40,000 nucleotides of DNA from Mesostigma viride (lineage: Eukaryota; Streptophyta; Mesostigmatophyceae; Mesostigmatales; Mesostigmataceae). The notes under the pieces are model-generated. The model was not told the origin of the DNA. It ran no database searches and saw only the letters and a program-made list of their open reading frames with translations. A program made the position numbers and the translations under genes. Shown here in pieces: positions 1 to 10,244 of the stretch. Position 1 is the stretch's first letter; the number at the start of each line of letters is the position of its first letter. The stretch is taken from the NCBI GenBank assembly GCA_009746045.1, contig RPFO01000079.1:3850901-3890900 (forward strand), in the 5' to 3' direction.

Positions 1-402
1 TGGATGGATGGATGGATGGATGGATGGATGGATGGATGGATGGATGGATGGATGGATGGATGGATGGATGGATGGATGGATGGATGGATGGATGGATGGA
101 TGGATGGATGGATGGATGGATGGATGGATGGATGGATGGATGGATGGATGGATGGATGGATGGATGGATGGATGGATGGATGGATGGATGGATGGATGGA
201 TGGATGGATGGATGGATGGATGGATGGATGGATGGATGGATGGATGGATGGATGGATGGATGGATGGATGGATGGATGGATGGATGGATGGATGGATGGA
301 TGGATGGATGGATGGATGGATGGATGGATGGATGGATGGATGGATGGATGGATGGATGGATGGATGGATGGATGGATGGATGGATGGATGGATGGATGGA
401 TG
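1..402. repeat. (TGGA)n tetranucleotide array, about 100 units
   Basis: An uninterrupted 4-bp tandem array runs from the window edge to about 402. It directly abuts a LINE-B 3' UTR that reads on the minus strand. Two other LINE-B ends (28.8 kb and 31.6 kb) carry three or four units of the same tetramer at the same place, so this array is best read as an expanded tail region of that LINE copy. All frames are open by chance because the 4-bp unit encodes a four-residue repeat; this is not a gene. Confidence 0.95.
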
Positions 403-857
403 CAAGCAGTCGATCCTAGGCCGGTAGCTACCGGTCTAATCTATCTACAACCTCTAGCTATCTACAACCTACAACATCTATCTACAACATCAAGCCCACT
501 AGTAGTAAGCTCGCTACCCTAGGGGACCTGTCTGGCGTGCTTCCCGTATGTTTGCACACGCGGGCGCGCTTTCCCACAGGAGGGGGTTCGTTGTCCTCTA
601 TGACCTGGGCCCACTTGGCCTTGTCCATCATCTTGTTCCAAATCACAGAGAGACCTAGCCCCCCCATGTCTGCACTACTAGCTGTTCGATCTTTGAAGGT
701 GCGGGCCTTGCGGCGGCGAGCATTGCTGGGCCTGGCCCAAGTAAGGAGGTGCCGGCCAGGCTGACTCTGGGCGCAGCCCCGCGGGGGGGCCACGTGAGGT
801 GTCTACCTCAGCTCGCCCCAAGCTGACTGCATGCGCCTGACGGCCCACTCATCGAAC
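403..857 (-). mobile_element. LINE-B 3' end (ORF2 C-terminus and 3' UTR), truncated
   Basis: The minus strand between about 793 and 482 encodes the C-terminal tail of a LINE ORF2: a GRHLL segment, a basic linker, then a GLSVIWNKMMDKAKW-type block ending in PPPVGKRARV. The 3' UTR that follows is rich in TGTAGATAGA units and an ACCGGT motif, and runs into the tetranucleotide array at 1-402. A second copy lies on the plus strand near 31.15-31.62 kb and a short piece near 28.8 kb. The copy continues weakly to about 857, where LINE-A is inserted. It is a fragment with no intact reading frame. Confidence 0.75.
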
Positions 858-869
858 ACTCCATGGCTA

Positions 870-2013
870 AGTAAGTAAGTAAGTACTTGCGTGTCATGCG
901 CAAAGGCATGCCACGGAGTACTATGCTAATCTCATTAGAAAAATAATTACACAAAAGTTTAGACAAATATCGTCTGCATCATCCCCCAACCGTTAAGCAC
1001 TAGATGGGGATGTAATCCTCATCCGAGCTGTCCTCTACTGTAATGGCAGACGAGGCGGTAGTGTAGCGGCTATCCTCAGGACCAATAACCTCCACCTGCG
1101 GACTTCTACCCTGGCTAGCAACGGGCCGCGGGGCCCGTGGGGAGAAAACAGGAGCATACCCCTCGGGGAGGTGCTTATCGCAGATGGCAGCCCATTTCTC
1201 CTTGTCAATCATGCGGGCGCGGAACTCGTACGGATAGTCCCAGAAGCCCTGCATCTTCAAGCAGTTGTGTCACACATAGGTCCGGGTCGCGCCGCGTCGG
1301 TGCGGGGCGCGCGCAAGTTTGCCAGTGGGTTGCGATGGGACAAGGGGACCCTGCCATAGGAGGAGGTGTCTACCTGGTTGGCCCGTCTTAAGCCCCCCGG
1401 CAGGGCCCACATCGGTATTCACCTGGTCTGTGCGGGCAAGATGGCCGGCAAAGAGGAGGCGGCGGTGTCGGATGGTATGGGTGACAAGAGGGAGCTCGCA
1501 GTAGAGCTCGGCCCGGGTGCGGCGTTCTTGGTAGCGGACGCCGAGGATATGACGGAGCATCCGAGTGACGGTGCCGTCAAGCTGCTGCCAGCTCAGCGCC
1601 TGGTCCAGGGTCCACGCCTCGCAGCCATAAAGGAGGATGCTGAGGACAAGGGCCTTGAACAGAATGCGCTTGCGTCGCTCACTCAGGTAGCGACAGGTCC
1701 AGAACCTGTCGAGGCGGCGGAGGGCCGCCCAGGCCTGGCCAATGCGGGTGTTGATGTCGTCGGCCGTGGAGGGAAGCCAGCTGCCAAGGAGCTTGAAGCG
1801 AGTCGCCGGGGGGACGGGGCTGCCGTCTAGCAAGAGGAGGGTGGGTGGGGCTATCCCAGCAGGGAAGCCGATGGCCATGACCTCCGTTTTCTTGCCGATC
1901 ATAAGCCCCACCGCCCGCGCTTCCAGTGATAAGCTGTCTAGCCACAGTTGGGCTGACTCTGGGGTTTCCACGAGTGTTGTGTCATTGCAGCGTAGATCAG
2001 ATCAGAGATCAGT
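870..2013 (-). mobile_element. LINE-A, 5'-truncated non-LTR retrotransposon copy
   Basis: A minus-strand LINE copy is bounded by a 12-bp target duplication, ACTCCATGGCTA, at 858-869 and 2014-2025. Its 3' tail is a short (CTTA)n run at about 870-885. The 5' truncation falls just upstream of reverse-transcriptase motif C. Perfect boundary repeats, 5' truncation and a microsatellite tail are the hallmarks of target-primed reverse transcription. It sits inside or beside the LINE-B remnant and is therefore younger than it. Confidence 0.88.
1000..2013 (-). pseudogene. LINE-A reverse transcriptase C-terminus (broken)
   Basis: Reading down from 2013, the frame gives LIYAAMTQLVE where a LINE normally has a YADD catalytic box, so the two aspartates are lost. 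It continues through the post-RT region, including FKLLGSWLP, the LLYGCEAWTL block and LFAGHLART, to about 1270. A frame change near 1262 moves the C-terminal tail (FWDYPYEFRARMIDKEKW, ending in EDSSDEDYIPI) into the frame at 1000-1260. These blocks are typical of L1-like LINE ORF2 proteins. The copy is dead: 5'-truncated, mutated at motif C and frameshifted. Confidence 0.85.
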
Positions 2014-2102
2014 ACTCCATGGCTACCTCGTGGCTAGGCCATGGAGTTATGTCACAGTTCGATTCAATTCAATTCTGCCCCCCTACCCGTTGTGCATGGT
2101 CA

Positions 2103-2183
2103 GGGATTAAACTAGCACTTCGGTGCTCCGTGACTCCCCAACGGGAGCACGTCGTGTTAAATGCATTTAAGTTAATTAATTTT
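2103..2183 (+). mobile_element. Very short X-family 3' end
   Basis: About 80 bp match the terminal part of element X: a GGGATTAAA start, the AGCAC-TTCG-GTGCT hairpin, the CTCCC-CAAC-GGGAG hairpin, then an AT-rich TTAATTAATT tail. The 5' truncation is extreme. I could not find a convincing target duplication. The surrounding 2026-2102 and 2184-2554 show no coding potential that I can support. Confidence 0.75.
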
Positions 2184-2745
2184 TATGGCATACTTAAGCT
2201 GTGCGTCAGCCTACCTCAACGGTATACTGCATGGTTGTATTGCACCCGCAGTGTTGCGGCCTGGCACAGCATGCTGAGGAGAGAGCGCTCTGTGGCCTGC
2301 CCACTAATTGTGGCAGTGATCGAGAGAAGCTAGGGCGCCCTCGATCCCTCCTCGTTGTGTATACTAAGGTTCCTTTACTCTGTACTGGCACCCATGTGAC
2401 GCAGTCACGTCAGTGCTCATGTCATTAATCGATCAAAGATTGCAGGACATTCCCACCTAGCCGTGCTCTATCAATCCAAATTCCAACTTGGCTGGGCATG
2501 ATGGCTTGGGTAAACCATGTTTCATCAATGCAACAGACTGCACCGTTATTGTCTCGGCGGTATGGCTGAAGGCGGAGTTAAGATCTTTTGCGTGAGCCCC
2601 AAATTCGGTCAGACCACTTGCATTCGATGCGCCTTTTTAAGACGCACTTGCCAGTATGATCCGTTAATTAAGGCTTACACGCGGTATCAACAAAGTTACG
2701 CATGTGACAAGGCTTGTCACGTGCGTCGTCATAGCTGCTGCAGCT

Positions 2746-4387
2746 ATGACGACTCCAAAAGCAAAACGAGGGCTGGAAAAGGAGCTGGCACAGCTTATAG
2801 TTCCCAGCGCCCAGCCCAACCCTCTCGCCCTCGCCATTGTCCAGCCGCCTGGCTTACCCGCCCAACCATCGCCCAGCGCCTCGCCGCTGAGCCCAGGAAC
2901 TGAACCCTGCCACGATCACAAATGGCGCCACTTCTTGCCAGGCGACAAACTGTTCTCACTCCTCGAGTGGCAAGAGTTGTCGCCGCAGGAATGCGTCGAG
3001 GTCCTCCAGTTCCTTGCACAGGAACGGAAGCTCTTCGTGCCCCAGAAGGGGGGGGCGGCTATCGACTACCGTAACACGTCCTGGCTTTACACTTATTCCG
3101 AACCACGCCAAGGCCTGTTTATCTTGACCAGCTAGCAGCGCAGCCTCGGCGACATCTTCCGAGCGCTCAGCACCCCAGCCCCCGCGCAGCCGGCAGCCCC
3201 ATCGGCTCCCTCGATCCTCAGCGAGGACGACATCCGCTCAGTGATGGAGGAGCACGTGACCTGGCCACTGGCCGAGAAGCTGCATGACATCGCTGAACAC
3301 CACGCTCAACACGGTGGAGGCCCGGGTCTCCAATATGTGGAAACCAAGGTCGTCCACAGTTTGCCGGATCGTTAGCCTGTCCTTTTAGCTAGCCGCGCCC
3401 GATTGCAGCTGTGGCATGCCTTTGGCATGAAGGAGACTGGGGGTCTCTGCCCTTTCTCCTGTAGTGCACACACAGGGATTAAAAGCACTTCGGTGCTCCG
3501 TGACTCCCCAACGGGAGCACGAGTTTAATTAATTAATTAATTAAGGTCGTCCACTTGAGCTCCAACCTCAGTTCACGGCGCTACACACCGCAGCACAGGC
3601 ATCGGAAACGCACCGGCGCTGCACTTGTCTGTCGCCTTAACCAGGTGGAGGGCAAGTGCGCCGTGCTCATGAAGAAGCTTGAAGCCATCACCGCCCACAC
3701 CGGCCGAGGCCCTGGCCACACAGGTCCCAAAGCGGAGCAGACGGCCACCATCGCATCCTGGGCAGCCACCCCGGCAGGATGCTGGCAACCTCCCGCCGCT
3801 CTCCTAAGCTAGCGGACCTGCCGCGGTCAGCGACGTACCGCCGGCTCAACCACGCGGTACCGACGCCATCGCCACGAAGCTCCAGGAGCTGGAGGTCGGA
3901 GGACCACCGCCAGGCCATGCAACCAACGGGAGGCCACCGACCGCGCTCGCCGCGAGTGCCGAGCACTTGGTGCATGCTGCATCGTTTCCCCCAGAAGCCA
4001 GGGGAGACGTCAACCTCCCTTGCCGACGAGCTCAAGGACCAGCTCCTTACCCGGGCCCTCATGGGCCTGGTAGGTGAGGTAGAACTGCGTGGGTGCCACC
4101 GCCTTCCCCATTCACGGGACAAGGCAGCTTCCCCACCAGTCCTGCTCACTTTCCCCTCCCCGGTGAGGACAAGTGCTCAGCGCCTCCTCTCTCGTCGCAA
4201 GCGGTTGCACGACCTCACCTGGACGCTGGACGACGACCTGACCCCCGCTCAGCAGCAGCAGCGACGCGACCTGTGGCCGGAATGCCTCCGGCCGCCACAA
4301 GCAGGACCCCCAGAAGCCCAAGGTGTACTGGAGGGGCGGGGACCTGATGATCAACCACAAGATGTGGACGCCCCCTGCGGGCTAGAA
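2746..4387 (+). pseudogene. X copy 1 ORF1 (L1 ORF1p-like), decayed
   Basis: An ATG at 2746 opens a frame (MTTPKAKRGLEKELAQ) that runs to a stop at 3133-3135, where the copy at 17-19 kb continues through. Homology then resumes in shifted frames, is interrupted by the insertion at 3358-3542, and continues from 3546 to a stop near 4387. Recognisable parts are a Pro-rich N-terminus, a conserved SPQECVEVLQFLAQERKLF block, a coiled-coil segment (LNQVEGKCAVLMKKLEAI), and the C-terminal LTPAQQQQRRDLWPE block typical of L1-type ORF1 proteins. The protein would be an RNA-binding chaperone. Here it is a pseudogene with several stops and frameshifts. Confidence 0.8.
3358..3542 (+). mobile_element. 5'-truncated X 3' end nested in X copy 1
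   Basis: This 185-bp insertion carries only the last part of the X 3' UTR, both terminal hairpins and the (TTAA)n tail. It is flanked by a perfect 12-bp duplication AAGGTCGTCCAC at 3346-3357 and 3543-3554. It splits the ORF1 remnant of X copy 1. It shows that X RNA is mobilised by target-primed reverse transcription from its 3' end even when nearly all of the element is missing. Confidence 0.9.
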
Positions 4388-4529
4388 TAGCTTCCATAAT
4401 AGCCCTAGCTTGTATCAATTGGTAGTCACTGCCGCTATGGCAGCCATGCTTAGAATGTTTGCCTAGCTGTGCCAACATACCTAGTCACGTGCACCGCTAA
4501 CGCACAGTACACAACCAGCCACAGCCTTA

Positions 4530-4805
4530 AATTAAATTAAATTAAATTAAATTATAACATGCCTCCGTTGGGAGATCATGTAGCACATATTCCTTGATGG
4601 ATGGGAGGATTGGAGGGAGCCGCGTAAGCAAACTAAACTAACCCTAAGCTATCTAGTCTAGAAAAATCCTAACTACACTACTCATCAAAACGCCGCCTCC
4701 GCCTGGGGGTAGGTGGCTTGCCCACAGGGGCTGGAGTGTGAGCCTTGACAATCTTCTGCCACCGCGTCTTGTTCTGCATGGCCGTCCAAACAAGGGAGAG
4801 AGAGT
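4530..4805 (-). mobile_element. LINE-C 3' end nested in X copy 1
   Basis: A 276-bp minus-strand fragment is flanked by the 12-bp duplication GCCACAGCCTTA at 4518-4529 and 4806-4817. Its tail is an (AATTT)n pentamer run at 4530-4555. The minus strand encodes an ORF2 C-terminus, SLVWTAMQNKTRWQKIV then AHTPAPVGKPPTPRRRRRF, with its stop at 4678-4680. A related, more decayed C-terminus lies near 30.35-30.46 kb. This is a third LINE lineage, distinct in tail sequence from LINE-A and LINE-B. Confidence 0.88.
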
Positions 4806-5206
4806 GCCACAGCCTTAGCTTAGTCCTTGTACAGCCATGCTACGTCCTGGCCATGCTCAGATTACTTGCCCACACTCCTTGTTATGACATGCTCACATGG
4901 GTCTTATTGCACCCACAGATCGCCGGATCGTTTAGCGTGTCCGAGTGCAGCTGTGGCATGCCTTTGGCATGAAGGAGAATGGGGGTCTCTGCCCTTTCTC
5001 CTGTTGAGCACACACAGGGATTAAAAGCACTTCGGTGCTCCGTGACTCCCCAACGGGATCACGAGTTTAACTAATTAATTAATTAGTGTCTAATTGATTG
5101 AAGTCCAATAATATGATAGCCTCGACCAGCATAGCAAAAATGCTGCACAGAAAAGCTGGGTATTTCCCACAAGGCCCGCCTTCCAAACCATATTCCATCC
5201 ATGGCC

Positions 5207-8112
5207 TCAATCGCTGTCATCACCGAAAACCACTTTCTTGCCACTCCCTCTCTGAGTCACTGCCAACTTGACAGCCTCCAACTGCTTGCGCTTGGCTTCC
5301 CATGAAGGGTGAAGCACCTCCGGCAGCCCTGGATTGGCTTTCGCATTCTTTGCTGCAGGCTTGGAGGAAGCGGACGCTCTAGTTAGGGCTTGCCCATGCA
5401 GCGCAGCAGGGGCGCCTGCCCGGGGTCCCCGTGCTTGTTGTTGGCTGCCAGCGCTCCTATCTCGTCCATGGGAGGCCACTTGCCGGCGCTCAGCAGGCTT
5501 GGCATGTGCAGGCGGGTTCTTGGAATAGCTGCCGTCCCGAGCGCCTTTGTCCTGAGATCCCAACAGCCTGCGCACCCAGGAGGCAGACAAACAAGTCGAT
5601 AAACCGGAGTTGCTGGTGGGCATGGAGATACGTCGGCAAAAGAACGCGTGCACATGCAAAAATAGCATGCCAGGCGAGCCAAGGAACCAGGGCAATCCCA
5701 AAAGAGCCATGCAGACACACATCCGCCTAAGACCCACTTCCAAGGCAAGCGCAGGTTGCCTTGGGTGCAAACGAGTTCACTTCTGCAGATGTGTTCCTGC
5801 TAACTATGCTCTATCACGAAAGAGCACAGCTAAACTCTGCTACCTGGCCATGCCCCGCCTACTGGACGTAACAGCCACAGCTTACGCTAGGAAGATTTGG
5901 CTCTCGATCTTCTGCATGCCCATATCTAGCAACAGGCGCCCCCACGAGCCCCAAAACCTGCGATCTAGGCTCCAACATACCTTTTCCGAGGCAAACCAAA
6001 GAATGCGCAGCGTTCGAGATTCCTGAAGCACCGCTTTATAAAAGCCACTTGGCTGCGTAGTAACAAGATCTATGCTCAAGACATACGCTCCACGCTTGTA
6101 GTACCTACGTACTACCCACTACTTCAGGTTTCATGCCCAGGCACGGAGGTCGGCTCCTGGCAAAGGCAGACAAAATGAAAAAAGGGTAGATGACTCTGAA
6201 ATCAACAGTTTTAAGAAACAAGTTTTCCCTCTGTTTCAGCAGAGCCTTCTGATAACACCATTCCACGACAACCCTTTGGCCTGCCAGCTGTCTCCCACCC
6301 AACCACCTATTTTTATCTTCCCACCCACCTGACCTTGTCGTCTCCCCATCTACACCTGTGCTCCCCTACGCATTCACTCTCGTCGCCACACCCAGCCGCC
6401 CCTACTCGTCTTCCCACCATTCCTTATCCTTGCCTCGTCGCCCACTCTCTCTTGCTGGCTCCCGGACCAGTCACCCTTGCTGTCCTACCCACTCTTCACC
6501 CACCCATCCCTCCTGCTTGCTCAACCCCCCCACCCACTCTTGTTGCTTCCTGCGCGCCCGCTGGCCGAGCCGGTTCTTCTTCTTCAGAGGCTTCTTCGCA
6601 GCGCCCCGCTCCCCCTTGACCCCTTCCTTGGACCGGGTCTTGAGCTGGCCACCCCCAGACCCGCCCGCGGCGCTGCCATTGAAGCCGCCGCCGTGCCACG
6701 TGCCGGCTTCCCCGTTGGCTGCCGCCCTACTTCGTGGCCGTTTGCCAGGTGCCGCATCGCCAGTCCCACCTTTCCTCTTCTTATTATCAGTCTGGTCACG
6801 ATCCTCACCCGCCACACCCTCGCCATCGTCACCATCACCGTCCTCATTGCCCCCACTGTGAACATCATCATCCTCGTCATGGTCATCGTCATCGCCGTAA
6901 TCGCTCACACCGCCCTCCCCTTCCTCGTCCGACAGCGAAATGTCAGAAATGGACGCCAGGTTAGGGCCCCGGCCCTCCTGGCTATACCCAAAGTCCTCCC
7001 CACTGCTGCCACCACTCGCCTCCTCATCCCCCTCACGACACGCATCGTCACCGCTGCATGACACATCCCCTCCCAATGCCGCGCCGCCGCCATTTCGTCG
7101 CTCCGCCGCCATCTCTGCCCCACGTGCCCCGCGCTGCTGCGGCAGCAGCGGCGGCGCTGCCTTGCCGCTGCCTGCACCCGCCGTGACTCCCCCAGGTCTG
7201 CTGGACGTAACGTTGGTAGAAATGGCTCTCTGTTGTGCCCCCTGAGTGGCACCAACAGGTTTCTTGGCCACCCGACCCACTGGATTCTCCACTGCCACCC
7301 TGGCAGCCGTCACCTGGTCGCGCACGCAACGCGCATGCATGAGTCGCGCCACTGCCGCCTCCATCAGGGGGGCGCCACTCCCGCTTGGCGCGCCCTGGGC
7401 GGGTGTGGCGGGCAGGCCTACCTCGGCGGCCAGGCGGGCCACCACAACGTCGATGCTTACCGCCTGGTTGTTTGTGCGGGATGAGAAGAGACAGCAGCAT
7501 AACCCGCAAATGAGAATGGCATACCACCAGGAGATACAAGAATCAAGCCACGCAAAGGATTCAAAAGTTAAGCCACAAAATGGAGTGCACACCGAGAAGT
7601 CATGGCGTTATACCACCCGGATGTCGTTTATGTAGCCATAGTGACCATGTGTGCGAGTTCACGGGGATGATGGGTTGTGCATATTGTGAGGACGCTCAGG
7701 CGCCCCACCGCGCAAATGATCACGCACGCAACCACACATCCCACCATGCTGGGTTGCCCATATTGTGCGGTCACAAGTCCCCAACCACGCACACAACCAC
7801 ACACCCCACCATGCACCCAACCACGCATGTGACAGCAGTAAGCTGCCTGTATTGTGAGGTCACTATAATGCCCAACCACGCACCCCCATCACCCACCTTT
7901 ATGGCCGCAGCCAACTGCGCCCCCTTGGCCCCCTGGCCCTTTGGGGCATCTTTCTTCTTCTTGCGGCTGCTTTCACTGCTTGCCTCACCCACGTCGCCAG
8001 CATCACCATCTGGGGCACCCACATGCTGGCCCCCTGCGGCGGGTGCCAACGACGATTTCTTGGCGTTGCGCATGGCCTTGCGGTACTCGAGCTGTTGGGC
8101 CTTCTTGACGGC
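5207..8112 (-). CDS. BUD22/SRFBP1-like nucleolar protein, 5' exon(s) unresolved
   Basis: Three minus-strand exons fit. The first visible exon, 8112-7897, opens after a CCCCCAG acceptor and ends at a GTGGGT donor. The second is 7463-6534. The last runs from 5551 (acceptor ATCTCAG; 5567 is an alternative) to a TGA at 5207. Phases agree at 0. The first exon has a KKAQQLEYRKAMRNAKK basic helix and the second has an AAVARLMHARCVRDQVTAA helix. A long acidic stretch follows, then KKPLKKKNRLGQRARRKQ. The C-terminus has LHPSWEAKRKQ and GKKVVFGDD. Helix, acidic middle, GQRARR box and HPSWEA...GKK.F end are the layout of BUD22/SRFBP1 proteins, which act in 40S and 18S rRNA maturation in yeast. The family call is from memory of motifs. 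A small exon could be missed in the 6533-5552 intron. The start codon lies upstream of 8112 and was not found. Confidence 0.65.
7600..7880. repeat. Degenerate tandem repeats in BUD22-like intron
   Basis: Within the intron at 7464-7896 a block with a TATTGTGNGG(T/A)C core followed by CCNACCACGCAC-type sequence recurs about three times, near 7681, 7760 and 7848. The copies are imperfect and spaced about 80-90 bp apart. No coding role is suggested. Confidence 0.5.
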
Positions 8113-8855
8113 CTGGGGGCGAGGGGGGGGGAGGAGGAGGGGGGGGGAAGAGAGGAGGGGGGGAGGGGGAGAGGAAATGAGGAGGGGAAGGGGGAGTGTG
8201 AGTAGTGAAGGGGGGGGGGGGGGGGGCGGCAGAATTCAGAAAGATAGGTGAGGGGGGTAAGGGCAGGGGGAGGAGAGGGAGGAAGGAAAAGGGGAGCAGG
8301 GGAAAGCGGAAGAGAAAGAAGGGATAAATAAGCACGGGAAAGAGAAAGAAGGAGTGAAAGGTGGAGAAGCACAACATTAAGGGGGGATATATAAAAAAGC
8401 CATAAAACAATGCATGGCACATCATAATTATTATATCATGGCACTAGAGGTCGTGTTGCAGGAGTGTGCCAGGTGGCGTTGGCTAGTTTCAGTATCGCGG
8501 AGGATAGCGCAACCGCACTGCATGACCGGCTATGGATTACAAAGTCATCCTTGGTAAAGGAGACCCGACCATTTTGAGATTCTAAGACAATGTCTACACA
8601 TCAATTGCTACCGCCGCGGCCATAAGGGGGGGTCCTCAACCTGTTGCCGGACGTCGGTTGAGCCTTGAGCCCACCTTCAACCGAGGCGACAGTTGAGCCT
8701 TAACGTCTCCACACGATGCGGAGTTACAGGTACAAGTTGTACCCCGCAACATGCCTGGAACCTCCAGCTAGATATCTTATGCTGAGCACATCCACTAGAG
8801 AAGCGGAGCCCAATCCCTTCAGTACGGGTGGCTGTGCGAAGCCGTCATACCCTGT
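8113..8855. other. G/purine-rich intergenic or 5' intron stretch
   Basis: On the plus strand 8113-8390 is almost pure purine, with a run of about 20 G at 8204-8226. On the minus strand it is a pyrimidine tract leading into the acceptor of the exon at 8112. The missing 5' exon(s) of the BUD22-like gene should lie upstream, but I could not place one. From 8430 to 8855 I see no supported gene. Confidence 0.5.
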
Positions 8856-10244
8856 TCAGTTACACCGTTTTCCCGTCTTTGTTCTTATCCTGTCGATTTC
8901 ATCACGACTCTTGTAAAACTCTTGCATCCTTTGTTGGTCAAAGACTATGACCGAGACACTATGCTCCGTCAAGTCCGGCGTTTTTTGCAATGTCGCCCAC
9001 ATCTGTTCGGTGCTGCGCATAGGCACAAGCTCTATCAACAGGTCATGGACCGGCTGGATCGCGTAGTATCTCCGCGCATCTGTAGTATCCCTGTGATGCC
9101 AGACCTCCTTTGCGGCCATTCCGAGCTTGACACTGGATTCCTTGTCCACACCGTACGCTACAGTATGTGCGTTGCAGCAACATGATATTTTCTGGAATAC
9201 GTGTGCACTTGGTTCACGCCGCACATTTGAAGGTGGTGTCCTCCAATTTTCGCCTTTGCACCGTGTGGAGTTCTTGAATGTTTGGAAACATGGCATGGCT
9301 AACGTAAAGAATGACTAGCTAGACCTTTTCAGTGGTTTTCCATTTGCGGGTTTTTCCTCGCAAATGGTGGGGGAGCGATCGCAGCAATGGCGCTCACCAC
9401 TAGACACTCCCGGCCAGTTAGGTTTGAAACACATGCCCTGATCAAGCAAGATGTCTCCGCCTTTCCAGCCCCAACTGTCTAGGTCATCTAGTCGCCCTTC
9501 GTGTAAGCCAGCCATAATTTCAATGAATAAGGCTACACATTTCCTTCTCCATTCATATTCATCATCCTTAACGACTCGAAAACGCGGAAAAGATAAGGGC
9601 AGGCTCGAGCTACCATGGTCAGGATTCTCCAGATTTCTGGCCTGCGCTGGTTGTCTCATTGATACCTTCTTCAAGAGGACAAGTTGATGATACAGCCGCC
9701 GCTCCCTTATCGTGGACCGGATGCGGTCCAGCTCCTCCGCATCTGGTGCAGAGAGGGCCACGGCGGGCTGATTAAGCACCTGGCCAGCCCGCCGTAGCTG
9801 GCGTTTCTGTTTGCGACTGTGCACGGAACGGGAGTCGGATAGCACAGGGAACAGATCCAAAAGATTTCTGTCAAGAACATCGCTGGGAAGGGGAGGGCCA
9901 TGCTGCACCACAAGGCCACATATTCTTTCAAATGGGATGAACTGGCTGCATATGCATGCTTGTCCCGGCGTTTCGGCGTCCAGTGCGGGCTGCCATGATG
10001 ATGCAAGTGCAACGGCCATCAGAATATTCAAGTGGAGCATAAGCTGGGCCAAATGGCCCGCCCTTTTTGTCCCGCCCGCCTTATTTCAAGGTACTGTCAC
10101 AGCAGGCGCGAGGCGTGTATGGAAGCATCTTGCTATGGCATACCTGCGCCATTTCGCAAATTTTGAGGCTGGTTTCTCCGTCGTAATGCCAAGCTTCTTG
10201 GCTTTCCGAACCAGCAACGACTTTGGGTCTTCTACTTTCTTCAT
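8856..10244 (-). CDS. Unknown three-exon protein, member of a repeated family
   Basis: I do not recognise this protein. The proposed exons are 10244-10144 (ATG at 10244, MKKVEDPKSLLVRKAKKLG, donor GTATGC), 9945-9398 (acceptor TATGCAG, donor GTGAGC) and 9157-8856 (acceptor CTGTAG, stop TGA). The phases match at both junctions and give 951 nt (316 residues plus stop). The N-terminus is basic. The middle has an RSVHSRKQKRQLRRAGQ segment, then a conserved DLDSWGWKGGDILLDQG and PNWPGVSSG block. The third exon has YYAIQPVHDLLIELVP and a helical C-terminus. Decayed direct copies of the middle part lie at about 29298-29600 and 30464-30718. The first of these retains the GTGAGC donor, so it arose by DNA-level duplication rather than from spliced RNA. 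It could be a host family or cargo of a DNA transposon. Exon 3 is the least certain part; without splicing exon 2 would stop at 9315. Confidence 0.5.

Larger units (their letters stand above)
2555..5085 (+). mobile_element. Element X copy 1 (ORF1-only retrotransposon), interrupted twice
   Basis: A plus-strand X copy starts within the 5' UTR known from the copy at 17110-19069 and ends in hairpins and an AATTAATTAATT tail at about 5085. Two later insertions break it: an X 3' fragment at 3358-3542 and a LINE-C fragment at 4530-4805, both with 12-bp target duplications. Removing them gives a layout collinear with the copy at 17-19 kb. Its own target duplication is weak: TGTCT lies just before 2555 and after 5085. 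The tail ends about 120 bp beyond the stop of the BUD22-like gene, in opposite orientation. Confidence 0.85.

Noticed and set aside
4-522. Long plus-strand frame of repeated MDGW
   Set aside because: It is a tetranucleotide array read in three frames; the same repeat appears in all of them.
6335-7061. Plus-strand Pro/Ser-rich frames
   Set aside because: Shadow of the minus-strand BUD22-like exon, whose acidic and GQRARR motifs are recognisable.
7580-8251. Plus-strand 223-residue frame
   Set aside because: It covers an intron, the antisense of an exon and a G-rich tract; no motif.
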